From contig NZ_FXAX01000003.1 in assembly GCF_900177805.1 (NCBI RefSeq), positions 1 to 64,000 of the forward strand: a stretch of DNA of 64,000 nt. Reading direction: 5' to 3'. The translations under genes and the position numbers were made by a program. How positions within the stretch are numbered: the first letter of the stretch is position 1; each line of letters opens with the position of its first letter. Of the stretch, positions 52,207 through 60,754 are shown piece after piece. The notes below the pieces were generated by a model. It searched no databases. It saw only the letters and a program-made list of their open reading frames with translations, and was not told the origin of the DNA. The stretch comes from Fibrobacter sp. UWB13. Its GTDB lineage: Bacteria; Fibrobacterota; Fibrobacteria; Fibrobacterales; Fibrobacteraceae.

Positions 52207-53446
52207 AACGAACCTCCTTGCGACCACAACGCATCACAACATCGTTCATTCCAATTCGCTTCACGCGGTATCGAGAAAGCGAATCACCGACTGAGAGCGT
52301 TTTCGTTTCACCTGCGGATGTTTTCACAAGCGCCACTCGCCCGCCCACAATTCCAAGCAAACTGAATTCCGACGAATCACAGGTTCCTCGTGAAGTTCGC
52401 CAACTTCTAGATGCGACACCGTCCACAAAACCCGCACGTCCGAGAGTCCATTTTGCAGGGAGCAAATCGCGATGCCCTTCCGCCCACGCAAGCATTTCCA
52501 AATCGCGAGCGGCAGGCTGACTTAATTCAACTGGCGCAGCATCAACAATTAAATCAAACAGTTCATTGTCAAAAAACTTTGCATATAACAAATTCAAAGA
52601 ACCGCCGCACATTGCAAAAACACACGCACAACAAACAAACAAAGCTACGGCACTCATTATCCAACGCCTACGTTCGCAAGGTTTCATTGAATCGCACTCG
52701 TCTAAATCCTTGCCACACCAAAATGGATCGCGTGCAGCCACTTGAAAGAGATCTTTCACATGCAGCGATTCCTCGACAGTCCCAACTTTCACACAGCAAA
52801 CAACAAACTCCCCCACGTCATTCATTTTCGCAAACAGTTCATCGGCTTTCAAGAATTCCTTAAAGTGCGCCACCCGCTCACGGCAAGCATCATCAAACGT
52901 TTCTCCGTAGCCGTATTCTTCTGACCAATGGCATAAACGGCCTTCCATAAAAACGAGAATGTACAGGCAATGTTCCCAAAGCGCGACAAACAACAAATTT
53001 CCATTATCCGCAACCTCCGCGCAGTCATTATTGAGCTCAGCACATTCACCGTCACACTCCGTGCACGCTTCATCACACTTCAAGCAATTCTCACCATCCC
53101 ATTCGCCTCGCAATATTTTATCAGCGATTGCATACAACGCGATTTGTTTTGGCAAGCAACGGTCAAACGTTTTTCGGTAATTTTCCAAAGGTTCTTCCGC
53201 CACAGCCACGAGATAGCGATGCTTGCGTCCATCCGATGCATTGAACGAAACTAGCGGCCAAAAGAAAACCGCGCACTCGCCATCTGCAAAACCGGCATTA
53301 AATACATCTCTAAAATCTTCGTCAAATCGCTTGCGCAATTCCGTTTCCGTGAGAGTCCCGTCAAAAGACGTCGTTACCTCCCACGTCATCATCCGAGCTG
53401 CAACTGGCGTGATTCTTTTTTTCCAAAACAAAAATTTACCCTCCAT
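52187..53446 (-). CDS. Fused GspL/PilM-like and GspC/PilP-like inner-membrane protein
   Basis: A 419-residue protein from the ATG at 53446; the frame before it runs through a dispersed repeat and is not coding. The cytoplasmic N-terminal part (to about 270) is acidic, Cys-rich (ENCLKCDEACTECDGEC) and looks like a degenerate actin-like PilM/GspL domain, but this is tentative. One membrane helix (WIMSAVALFVCCACVFAMC) follows. The C-terminal periplasmic part (LLGIVGGRVALVKTSAGE...LSVGDSLSRYRVKRIGMNDVVM) matches the GspC/PilP homology region that binds the secretin. It lies directly downstream of the secretin gene. A fusion of these roles in one chain is unusual. Confidence 0.65.
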   Translation of the reverse strand: MEGKFLFWKKRITPVAARMMTWEVTTSFDGTLTETELRKRFDEDFRDVFNAGFADGECAVFFWPLVSFNASDGRKHRYLVAVAEEPLENYRKTFDRCLPKQIALYAIADKILRGEWDGENCLKCDEACTECDGECAELNNDCAEVADNGNLLFVALWEHCLYILVFMEGRLCHWSEEYGYGETFDDACRERVAHFKEFLKADELFAKMNDVGEFVVCCVKVGTVEESLHVKDLFQVAARDPFWCGKDLDECDSMKPCERRRWIMSAVALFVCCACVFAMCGGSLNLLYAKFFDNELFDLIVDAAPVELSQPAARDLEMLAWAEGHRDLLPAKWTLGRAGFVDGVASRSWRTSRGTCDSSEFSLLGIVGGRVALVKTSAGETKTLSVGDSLSRYRVKRIGMNDVVMRCGRKEVRYAVKTR

Positions 53447-53471
53447 TTTTTTATTTCGTTTACTAGACTTC

Positions 53472-53517
53472 ACTGGGTCCTTCGACTTCGAACCTGCGGT
53501 TCTTCGCTCAGGATGAC
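53472..53517. repeat. Dispersed hairpin repeat between secretin and fused GspL/C gene
   Basis: CTGGGTCCTTCGAC...TCGCTCAGGATGAC with a palindromic middle (CTTCGAACC/GGTTCTTC), one of the GGATCC...GGATGAC family. Confidence 0.6.
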
Positions 53518-53531
53518 GAAGAAAAAAACAT

Positions 53532-55328
53532 TTATCGTTTAACTTCAACTGTTGGCGTAATGAAAATCGCGAGTTCACTTTCGTCCTCTTCTTCGGAGGT
53601 GTAACTGAATAACCGCCCAAGAATCGGAATACTCCCCAAGAACGGCACCGCCGAACGCACCTCCGTCTTGTTCTTGCGAATGAGCCCGCCCAAGCACAAA
53701 GTTTCGCCATCACGCAACACCACAGTTGTCTTCATGTTCCGGGAACTGATGTCTCGCGGCCCATCGCCAGTGCTCCTGCCCGCCGTCTTGATTTCCGGCG
53801 ACACAGACAACGTTATCAAACCATCTTGCGTCATCGTAGGCGTGAGTTCCAGCGAAATACCATCGTTAAACGAGCGGTAATCCGTAATCGGGTACCCATC
53901 TGCAGAAACTTGACTGACAAGATAATAGACCGTATTCGTCACGTTGAGTTCCGCCTTATTGCCGTTCAGTGTTGTCACACGCGGGCGCGCAAGAACCTTC
54001 GCCTCATTATTCTCTTCCATCGACGAAAGCTCCAGCTCAAAGCGGTCCGGCAAAATCCCGATTTTTCCGAAAGCTCCCGATTTAGAAATATCCTTGCCCA
54101 AGAAATCAAAGAATCCGCGTACCTGAATATCGCGCTCTCCCACATTTCGCGTTGCCCCACTCCGCACACCAATCGCAAAACCACGTCCCTTGCGAAACTC
54201 CACAATCACACACGCAAGCGTCACCTGCATTTGGGGCACATCGACCATTTTCAAGAGCTCCGCAGCACGCGCAATCGCTCGCGGCGAACCTCCAAGCACC
54301 AGTGAATTCTGCTCGCGATATTCCGAAACATTCAGTTCCGATCCTTTCATAAACTTCGAAAGCAGCGCCATAGCCTTCTCAGGCGACACATGCTTTAGCG
54401 GGAATACCTGTACATCGGCAAGCGCTTTCGCCCCTTCTTCCGAGACCCAAAGCGACGACGAATCTAGCCGAAACGTGAACGCACTTCCGCGAAAAAGTGA
54501 CGCTAAAAGTTCCGGCAACGAAACATCCTTGAACGACATCTGCACGGTTTCATTCAAGTCGCCATAAACCGCCAAATTGAGCCCCGCTTCTTCAGCAATT
54601 GCCTTAAGCACCGATTTGAGCGAAGCCGACTGCAAATCCACCGAATAAAGGTCTCCCGCACGTTCCACAGAAACTTCCGCGCCATCCGGCGAACCGTTCA
54701 GAGCTTTCCCGCCGATCCCCGCTTTTGCACGAGAAACCCGCAAACACCCGCGCTCCCCGCGTACCTTAAACCCGTTAGATTCCATCAGCACGCGAAACGC
54801 CATTTCCGGAACCATTCCCCTCAGATTCCCACTCACCACACCATCCACGTTGTAATCCGCAAGCACATTCACGCCCGTGTTCAGCCCAAATTCCTTCACG
54901 AACTCGCGCACGTTCATGTTTTTGACATCAACGACTACACCTGAATCCGAGAGCGCAATCGAACCATTTTGCACACGCGATCGTCGAATATGGTACACAC
55001 GCCCCTCCAGCACCACATCTAGCCCATGCGCAGCGCAAAGCGAAGTCAGCCCTTCGAAAAGGCTAACCCCCTCCAAGTGAAACGTCACGCGCACATCGCC
55101 CGCATCATCCGTCAAAATGGAAGTCCCATACGCAAGCGAAAGCGTCCGTGCCACCTCCGAGAGCGCGACATCCGCAAAATCAAGCGTAACCGCCCCCGAT
55201 GAAGTCCGAGCAGACCTCAAGAACGTTTTCGGCGTACTAACAGAACGCGCAACCGAAGACGAAGCGCCCGCCAGCGACGAAGACAACAACAATATCAAAA
55301 GGAAAATTCCCAAGATCCTTAGAAGCAT
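53532..55328 (-). CDS. Type II secretion/type IV pilus secretin
   Basis: A 598-residue outer-membrane secretin (GspD/PilQ family). A signal peptide ends near SLAGA. An N0/STN domain (ALSEVARTLSLAYGTSILTD) and further N domains (PLKHVSPEKAMALLSKFM, ASLKSVLKAIAEEAG) lead to the C-terminal secretin barrel with EVRSAVPFLGSIPILGRLFSYTSEEEDESELAIFITPTVEV. First gene of a five-gene run (secretin, GspL/C-like, PilX-like, two pseudopilins). The assembly ATPase, platform protein and peptidase are not in the window. It could serve protein secretion or a pilus. Confidence 0.9.
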   Translation of the reverse strand: MLLRILGIFLLILLLSSSLAGASSSVARSVSTPKTFLRSARTSSGAVTLDFADVALSEVARTLSLAYGTSILTDDAGDVRVTFHLEGVSLFEGLTSLCAAHGLDVVLEGRVYHIRRSRVQNGSIALSDSGVVVDVKNMNVREFVKEFGLNTGVNVLADYNVDGVVSGNLRGMVPEMAFRVLMESNGFKVRGERGCLRVSRAKAGIGGKALNGSPDGAEVSVERAGDLYSVDLQSASLKSVLKAIAEEAGLNLAVYGDLNETVQMSFKDVSLPELLASLFRGSAFTFRLDSSSLWVSEEGAKALADVQVFPLKHVSPEKAMALLSKFMKGSELNVSEYREQNSLVLGGSPRAIARAAELLKMVDVPQMQVTLACVIVEFRKGRGFAIGVRSGATRNVGERDIQVRGFFDFLGKDISKSGAFGKIGILPDRFELELSSMEENNEAKVLARPRVTTLNGNKAELNVTNTVYYLVSQVSADGYPITDYRSFNDGISLELTPTMTQDGLITLSVSPEIKTAGRSTGDGPRDISSRNMKTTVVLRDGETLCLGGLIRKNKTEVRSAVPFLGSIPILGRLFSYTSEEEDESELAIFITPTVEVKR

Positions 55329-55497
55329 ACGATTCTCCTAAAATGCGCATGCCCGCTTTTTCAATGCGAACGCTCTTTGGCGCTACAATTGCGGCCCCTG
55401 CCCGGGATAATATTAAGGATCTAAGAAACGATATAATAAGTTGCGAAGTCAATGTACAAAATTGCGAACGCAAAAGCAAGGCGGAGGCCTTTAGTCA

Positions 55498-55552
55498 TTG
55501 GTCATTAGTTATTGGTTTATAATCTAAGAACCATTGACCAAAAACCAACAAC
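55498..55552. repeat. Imperfect inverted repeat (TTGGTCATTAGTTATTGGTT type)
   Basis: Arms TTGGTCATTAGTTATTGGTT and AACCATTGACCAAAAACCAA can pair. A related string, GTTGTTGGTCATTAGTCAC, occurs at about 50641. Confidence 0.4.
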
Positions 55553-55684
55553 CAAATAAATTTTCGGAACTTTTATCCCCACTGAGGCGAATTACCTCGT
55601 TTTTTCATGGGTTTTAAGACCAGCAAAAAAGACTTTTCGAACAAAAACATCGAAATTTACGCAATTTCGCCACATTTCCAAAAT

Positions 55685-55700
55685 TGGCACGGTTCTTGCT
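55685..55700 (+). promoter_or_regulatory. Sigma54 (RpoN) promoter
   Basis: TGGCACGGTTCTTGCT matches the -24/-12 consensus TGGCAC-N5-TTGC(A/T) at every fixed base, with GG and GC ten bases apart. The expected start is near 55711, giving a leader of about 38 bases with AGGAAG before the ATG at 55749. Confidence 0.8.
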
Positions 55701-55748
55701 AAATACAGGGTGAAAACAAAAAATCCACCCACAACCATAGGAAGAATC

Positions 55749-56822
55749 ATGAAATCAAAATTCATCGCAATCCTCACAATTTCTACGCTTGCCTTTTTTG
55801 CCAATGCATCTGCCAAGAGCGATGCCTCTGACATGAAGAGCGTCAAGGCCGAAATTACCGCTGAAATTTCAGCAGAAGTCCAATCCGAAGTTGTCGACAA
55901 GGCAGACTTCAAAAAGATGCGCGAAGAAAGCAAGGAAGCTCGCAAGGGTCTCCTCGACAAGATCAAGCTCGAAAAGGACGAAGCTAAGGTAGAAGCTCCG
56001 AAGCCGCCGAAGCCGGAAATCGAACCGCCGACCCCGAAGACGGAAGAAGAACTCCAGGCCGAACGCGAAGCTCACAAGGCTGAACTCGAAGCCAAGAAGG
56101 CCGAACGTGAAGCTAAGAAGGCTGAAGAAGAAGCAAAGCGTGCTGAACGTGAAGAAGCTTTGAAAGCTGAACGCGAAGCTAAGAAGGCCGAAATGGAAGC
56201 CAAGCGCGCCGAAGAAGAAGCTAAGCGTGCTGAACGCGAAGAAGCCCGCAAGGCAGAACGCGAAGCCAAGAAGGCCGAAATGGAAGCAAAGCGTGCTGAA
56301 CTCGAAGCACAGCGCGCAGAACGCGAAGAAGCCCGCAAGGCAGAACGCGAAGCCAAGAAGGCCGAAATGGAAGCAAAGCGTGCTGAACTCGAAGCACAGC
56401 GCGCAGAACGCGAAGAAGCCCGCAAGGCAGAACGCGAAGCCAAGAAGGCCGAAATGGAAGCAAAGCGTGCTGAACTCGAAGCACAGCGCGCAGAACGCGA
56501 AGAAGCTTTGAAGGCTGAACGCGAAGCTAAGAAGGCCGAAATGGAAGCCAAGCGTGCTGAACTCGAAGCACAGCGTGCAGAACGCGAAGAAGCTTTGAAG
56601 GCTGAACGCGAAGCTAAGAAGGCCGAAATGGAAGCCAAGCGTGCTGAGCTCGAAGCACAGCGCGCAGAACGCGAAGAAGCTTTGAAGGCTGAACGTGAAG
56701 CTCGCAAGGCTGAAATGGAAGCTAAAAAGGCTGAACGCGAAGCACAGAAAGCAGAACGTGAAGCCCAGAAGGCAGAAAAAGAAACTGTAAAAGAAGAAAA
56801 GACCGTAGCACAGGTTGAATAA
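55749..56822 (+). CDS. Secreted Ala/Glu/Lys-rich coiled-coil protein with 29-residue repeats
   Basis: A 357-residue protein with a signal peptide ending ANASA. After a short helical region (about to 90) and a Pro/Lys-rich hinge with PKPPKPEIEPP, nearly all of the rest is a charged single helix: repeats of 29 residues built on A-E-R-E-A-K-K-A-E-M-E. Seven copies (56151-56759), several identical over their whole length at DNA level, indicate recent expansion. No enzyme motif. Possibly an extended periplasmic or surface spacer. A sigma54 promoter drives it, and the following gene encodes another charged secreted helix. Confidence 0.82.
   Translation: MKSKFIAILTISTLAFFANASAKSDASDMKSVKAEITAEISAEVQSEVVDKADFKKMREESKEARKGLLDKIKLEKDEAKVEAPKPPKPEIEPPTPKTEEELQAEREAHKAELEAKKAEREAKKAEEEAKRAEREEALKAEREAKKAEMEAKRAEEEAKRAEREEARKAEREAKKAEMEAKRAELEAQRAEREEARKAEREAKKAEMEAKRAELEAQRAEREEARKAEREAKKAEMEAKRAELEAQRAEREEALKAEREAKKAEMEAKRAELEAQRAEREEALKAEREAKKAEMEAKRAELEAQRAEREEALKAEREARKAEMEAKKAEREAQKAEREAQKAEKETVKEEKTVAQVE
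56151..56759 (+). repeat. Seven 87-bp tandem repeats
   Basis: Unit starts at 56151, 56238, 56325, 56412, 56499, 56586 and 56673, exactly 87 bases apart. Units 2-4 are nearly identical; units 5 and 6 differ by the first codons (GAAGCTTTG instead of GAAGCCCGC). Copy number is probably variable between strains. Confidence 0.85.
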
Positions 56823-56844
56823 GGACTTTCCTCCTAAAAATCTG

Positions 56845-56876
56845 GGCGACGGGAGCATCCGTCGCCCTCTTTTTTC
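56845..56876 (+). terminator. Terminator of the repeat protein gene
   Basis: GGGCGACGG and CCGTCGCCC pair perfectly around GAGCAT, followed by TCTTTTTT. Confidence 0.85.
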
Positions 56877-56899
56877 CGAGTCTTTTCAAGGTTAACGCT

Positions 56900-57346
56900 A
56901 TGAGAAACGCAAACATACTTATTGCACTTTTGACTAGCTCGATATTCGTGGCGGTTCCGTTTGCTCAACCGGAATCCGATATCGCGACGCCTGCAGAAAG
57001 GTCTGAAATTTCGCAAGACGTTCCTGATCTTGGACAGAAACAGAAAGAAGACTGGCAACGCTTACGTGAAGAACGCAAGCAAGCACGGCAACAAATTCTC
57101 TCGGACATCAAGGCAAATGCCCATGCCGAAATCAAGGATATCCAGCAAGACATCAACTTGCAAAAAACGAGCAACAACGCGCTAAACGAAAACAAGAATA
57201 TCGCGAAAGAAAATATTATCAACAAAGAAAAAGGGCAAATCGAAAAGAATCGCGACGAATGGGAAAAACAGCACCCAGAAAACCCGCCGTTCGATGTTCC
57301 ACGTCCAAACGAACACATCCCTTTCCCTAAAGGTCCTAAATTTTAA
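56900..57346 (+). CDS. Secreted charged helical protein, related to its neighbour
   Basis: A 148-residue protein with a signal peptide ending VPFAQ. The mature part is a highly charged helix: QKEDWQRLREERKQARQQILSDIKANAHAEIKDIQQDI, followed by a Pro-rich tail (HPENPPFDVPRPNEHIPFPKG). It resembles the start of the preceding repeat protein (E-x-R-K-x-A/G-x-x-x-L-x-D-I-K). Separated from it by a terminator, so it probably has its own promoter, not identified. No recognised family. A terminator follows. Confidence 0.65.
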   Translation: MRNANILIALLTSSIFVAVPFAQPESDIATPAERSEISQDVPDLGQKQKEDWQRLREERKQARQQILSDIKANAHAEIKDIQQDINLQKTSNNALNENKNIAKENIINKEKGQIEKNRDEWEKQHPENPPFDVPRPNEHIPFPKGPKF

Positions 57347-57377
57347 GACCAAAGATTTGAATTTTACCAACCCACAC

Positions 57378-57410
57378 AAAAGCGACGCCGAATGGCGCCG
57401 CTTTTTTTTG
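57378..57410 (+). terminator. Terminator of the charged helical protein gene
   Basis: AAAAGCG-A-CGCC and GGCG-C-CGCTTTT pair with one mismatch around GAAT, then TTTTTTT. Confidence 0.75.
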
Positions 57411-57426
57411 ATCAATTTTTAGCTTA

Positions 57427-58887
57427 TCACCACGCTGGCGGCGGAGCGTAGAGGAAGTGACCCGCGCTGCAAAGGAACACGCAGCCATCGATATCGCTAG
57501 GCTCGCCTTCGTTTTCGCAAGCGGTTCCGATTACAGGGCTTGACGGGCAACGCAGAGACGGGCGGTCGCAATCGACTTCTTCACCGCATTCGTAATACTT
57601 GAAGCGTTCCACCCACTTGTTATTGACGCAGATGTAGTTTTCGATTCTGAAACTATTATTGGATTCCACGATGCGGAGGTCTCTGCTAGATTCAGAACCG
57701 TCGCAAGGTTCGCTCAGCCACTTGTCATTGCAGTATCTATCGATGCCATACTTATTGCAAAGTTCGTATTCGCTATAGCCGCATTCAGGAGCAAGTGCGT
57801 TGCATACAGGAACCGCGCATCCATCCATTCCCGGTTCGCAATCCTTGACATTCAAAGACCAGTATCCCTGATCACACACAAATTCCTCACCTGTTTCGCA
57901 ATCAAATGCAAATCTTTTTTCTACACCGCAAAAACCGCAACCAGGCCTATTACCATCGCATTTGATATCAGTGATGTGCTCGCAGATTTCATCGCCCATG
58001 CCGTACTCTCTCCACTTGCCACCTTCGCACTTGTAATGACCATTGAAGACACCTTCTTTAAAGCAAGCTTCGCAATATTCGAGTTTGCCCTGAGCGCAGA
58101 GTTTATTGTCGTCAGTAGCCTTGACTTCCCACGTTTCACCGTTGCAAACGTAAATGGCACCACTTCCACAATCGGCAATTTCCTTGATGCCATCCGGTTG
58201 GCAGAGACGGTAGCCACAGCCACCCATCCCCGGCTTGCATTCATCCGGTTTGACATTCAAGCAAGTCACCGGCTGCCAATTGTTGTTTTGGCATTCATAA
58301 TTTGCACCTGTCACGCAGTCAACAGCGGTGCGGCCGTTTTGATCCACGCAGTTACCCTTTTCGGTCATGCCATCGTAATCCGTGATGTGCCTGCACGTTT
58401 CCACGGTTTTCTCTTCGCAGCAAACCGGCTCCTGAGCCCAAATCCCGTTACAGTGAGTCGTCCAATGACCATTCGGACACGTTTCAACGGAGCTAGAGCT
58501 CAACGGCTTTTGAGAAAATGAAGAACTGCTGTTTTTCACAGAAGAAGAACTTGCAACAACAGAACTGGAACTGTTCAATTCAACAGACGAAGAACTGCTC
58601 ACGCAGAATCGGGTCTCGCCAAATTCGCAAAGCTGTTCGACTGTGTAACCGCACTCAGGAAGCAGTGCAGCACACTGCGAGCTGAGCGGGATATCGGATG
58701 AAGAGCTTACAGCAACCTCTGAGCTAGAGGACTGCGGAGCAGGCTGTTCAACTGCCGAGGAAGTTCCACCATTTCCTGCGTTGAAATCAGGACCGCTGAG
58801 AGTATCGTTATCGCATGCAACGACTGCGAAAGAGGTAGCCGCCACAACGGCAAGGCTCATCGCCTTGACATAATGATTCTTTTTCAT
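57427..58887 (-). CDS. Cys-rich lipoprotein with Ser-rich linker
   Basis: A 486-residue lipoprotein: signal, lipobox VVAC, then DNDTLSG. A Ser-rich region with many SSSS runs (about 45-135) leads to a Cys-rich body with over 40 Cys. The body repeats a module in which a Cys-containing turn is followed by G-x-W (NGHWTTHC, NNNWQPVTC, GETWEVK, GGKWREYG, QGYWSLN), perhaps eight times, with GCGYRLC- and ECGYSEYELC-like inserts. This could be a disulfide-stabilised surface protein for binding fibre or other cells. No family recognised. Third gene after the TIGR02147 regulator. Confidence 0.7.
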   Translation of the reverse strand: MKKNHYVKAMSLAVVAATSFAVVACDNDTLSGPDFNAGNGGTSSAVEQPAPQSSSSEVAVSSSSDIPLSSQCAALLPECGYTVEQLCEFGETRFCVSSSSSVELNSSSSVVASSSSVKNSSSSFSQKPLSSSSVETCPNGHWTTHCNGIWAQEPVCCEEKTVETCRHITDYDGMTEKGNCVDQNGRTAVDCVTGANYECQNNNWQPVTCLNVKPDECKPGMGGCGYRLCQPDGIKEIADCGSGAIYVCNGETWEVKATDDNKLCAQGKLEYCEACFKEGVFNGHYKCEGGKWREYGMGDEICEHITDIKCDGNRPGCGFCGVEKRFAFDCETGEEFVCDQGYWSLNVKDCEPGMDGCAVPVCNALAPECGYSEYELCNKYGIDRYCNDKWLSEPCDGSESSRDLRIVESNNSFRIENYICVNNKWVERFKYYECGEEVDCDRPSLRCPSSPVIGTACENEGEPSDIDGCVFLCSAGHFLYAPPPAW

Positions 58888-58904
58888 GATGTTTTCTCCT
58901 TAAT

Positions 58905-59792
58905 TTATAATTTCACCCATTCATTACCCGTTTTAATAATCGGGCAATTACCAGACAAATCCGCATCAACTTTTATATGTTCCGCTTCGGCATGGCTATT
59001 GAGTTCGCCACAGTAGTAGAACAGGAACCTAGACATTTGAGTTAAAGACAGCGCCTTACATTCGTGAGCCGGAATATCAAGCACCTTGATGGCATTCTCG
59101 GTAATTTCAGCAACGATATAGGCGGCAGTCAATCCATCGCTATACACATTGAACATATAAAGTCCACAATTTTCGTCCAAAGTTTCGTTCTTTATCGCAC
59201 TGATGATTTGAGGATACATCGTGAACGCCATCGGGAAATATTCTTGCAGCAATTCGACATTCTGCTTTACAATTTTGTGCGGCCAAGGCGTATCAAATTC
59301 GGTCGTCATCGGCGGGTTCGGATTTTGCGGATCGCCATCTATGTTTAGATCAATCGATGTCGCCATGACGCCACTATCAAACGCATCCGATTCTTGATTG
59401 AGCAATTTCAAATAATAATCCAACGAAATATCTGGCTTTGCAGTACCTTCATTTGGTTTTTCGGAACTACTGGAATTATTATTCACATCAACACCAGTAG
59501 AAGAACTTGTGGCTCCAGGAGGCGTACTATTCGAGGACTCCACATAAGAGCTGCTCGATTTTGCAGAACTGCTCGAAATGGCGTGCGAGCTGCTGGATAC
59601 GGCCTTCGAACTGCTAGACGATTTTGCAGAAGAACTCGACGATTCCTCTTCGGAGCTCGACGAAACTTTATAGGCAAATTCATTCGTCTCTTCGGACGTA
59701 CCTGCAATTTTATCCGAAGAACACCCTACAAAGAAGCTCAGCGAAAAGATTACCATGAGCGTTATATATTCATACAAACTACACTTCTTCAT
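58905..59792 (-). CDS. Lipoprotein with Ser-rich linker
   Basis: A 295-residue lipoprotein with lipobox FFVGC (acylated Cys about residue 24) and then SSDKIAG. Ser-rich runs occupy about 45-115. The C-terminal 180 residues form a compact domain with three Cys, no recognised motif and a helix/strand pattern (DISLDYYLKLLNQE, IVKQNVELLQEYFPMAF). Its ATG lies 14 bases inside the end of the TIGR02147 gene and it is followed 17 bases later by the Cys-rich lipoprotein, giving a three-gene operon. Function unknown. Confidence 0.72.
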   Translation of the reverse strand: MKKCSLYEYITLMVIFSLSFFVGCSSDKIAGTSEETNEFAYKVSSSSEEESSSSSAKSSSSSKAVSSSSHAISSSSAKSSSSYVESSNSTPPGATSSSTGVDVNNNSSSSEKPNEGTAKPDISLDYYLKLLNQESDAFDSGVMATSIDLNIDGDPQNPNPPMTTEFDTPWPHKIVKQNVELLQEYFPMAFTMYPQIISAIKNETLDENCGLYMFNVYSDGLTAAYIVAEITENAIKVLDIPAHECKALSLTQMSRFLFYYCGELNSHAEAEHIKVDADLSGNCPIIKTGNEWVKL

Positions 59793-60612
59793 TTTCGTTC
59801 TCCTTCACGTTTTTCGTCAGGGGGAATAACTGCAAATTCAAGCGATAAACTTGTTCAATATTCTTTTCTTCGGCGGCGATGGCAATAATCTGGCGACGGC
59901 ATTCATTCAGTACACATTCGATTTTGTGGAACGACTCGCGCGAAAGCCCCATGGTCACTCCACTAAAATTACGAATTTCCTTCGGGAGTTCAAGCGCCGA
60001 AGTCGCAAGTCTGGACATTTGGCGGTGCATATTTCTCATGGCAAGTCGCGTTGCATCCGTCGTGCCCTTAATCGATGTTTCGGACTGGACAAAATTGTCT
60101 TCGTCTTTTTTCAGGAGTCCCGATTTCGTGAGGAAATCAAGGGAATCGCGAACTTCCGCAGCAGAAATTTGCGGATAACACATCTTCGCCATTTCGCCCG
60201 GAGTGGCGCCCGGCATAATCGGGGCAAGTTCCCTGACAACCGAGTTGTGCCAAGTATCGTAGTACTTGAAAAACTCGCCTTCAATCGTGCGGACTTTGTA
60301 CGTCTTTGCGATGGAAAGCATTTCTTCGTAGGCGGCTTTTTTACTTTCTTCCGTCTCGGCTTGGCCGAACTTGACCATCGCCCTGAAATAATCCATCTCG
60401 AAACCAGCAAGTCCCATGGCGGCACCCGTGCGTTCTACACCGATACGGCTCAACTTGCTTTTACCGTCGCAAACAACCTTCATGTACGAGGGAGAACTGA
60501 ATCCTGCGTTCTTGGAGAATTCTCTCCAGGAGAACGCGGAACAGCGCTTGCGTTCCTCGTAGTAATCTCGCATGAACATGCGGAAATCGGTATATTCGAC
60601 AATCGGTTTCAT
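59779..60612 (-). CDS. TIGR02147 family transcriptional regulator-like protein
   Basis: A 277-residue cytoplasmic protein of the TIGR02147/DUF4423 family, best known from Fibrobacter and delta-proteobacteria. The N-terminal helix-turn-helix-like part is YTDFRMFMRDYYEERKRCSAFSWREFSKNAGFSSPSYMKVVCDGKSKLSRIG; the rest is the family's helical domain (KTYKVRTIEGEFFKYYDTWHNSVVRELAP). Start at 60612 is chosen for its good start MKPIVEYTDF; an upstream ATG adds a hydrophobic tail. It overlaps the lipoprotein gene downstream by 14 bases. Members are thought to control neighbouring surface-protein genes; direct evidence is lacking. Confidence 0.82.
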   Translation of the reverse strand: MKPIVEYTDFRMFMRDYYEERKRCSAFSWREFSKNAGFSSPSYMKVVCDGKSKLSRIGVERTGAAMGLAGFEMDYFRAMVKFGQAETEESKKAAYEEMLSIAKTYKVRTIEGEFFKYYDTWHNSVVRELAPIMPGATPGEMAKMCYPQISAAEVRDSLDFLTKSGLLKKDEDNFVQSETSIKGTTDATRLAMRNMHRQMSRLATSALELPKEIRNFSGVTMGLSRESFHKIECVLNECRRQIIAIAAEEKNIEQVYRLNLQLFPLTKNVKENENEEV

Positions 60613-60754
60613 ATTAAAAAATATAAAACCGTATTTTTCAAAAATCAAGTCTTTCTATGCTACAAAATTAAAGATTTTTGCAAAATTTAAGCATTTTTCT
60701 AAAATTCTATCATAAAAATTTTGCATATACTACATCGTGTAGCATATAGAACAA

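Larger units (their letters stand above)
55329..55748. other. Intergenic region with divergent promoters
   Basis: No gene is seen. It includes an imperfect inverted repeat (55498-55552) and the sigma54 promoter at 55685. Sites for the divergent secretin operon could not be defined. Confidence 0.5.

Noticed and set aside
56072-56707. Long Ser/Arg/Ala frames on both strands over the coiled-coil repeat
   Set aside because: They are by-products of the 87-bp tandem repeat; only the plus-strand frame has a signal peptide, ribosome binding site and promoter.
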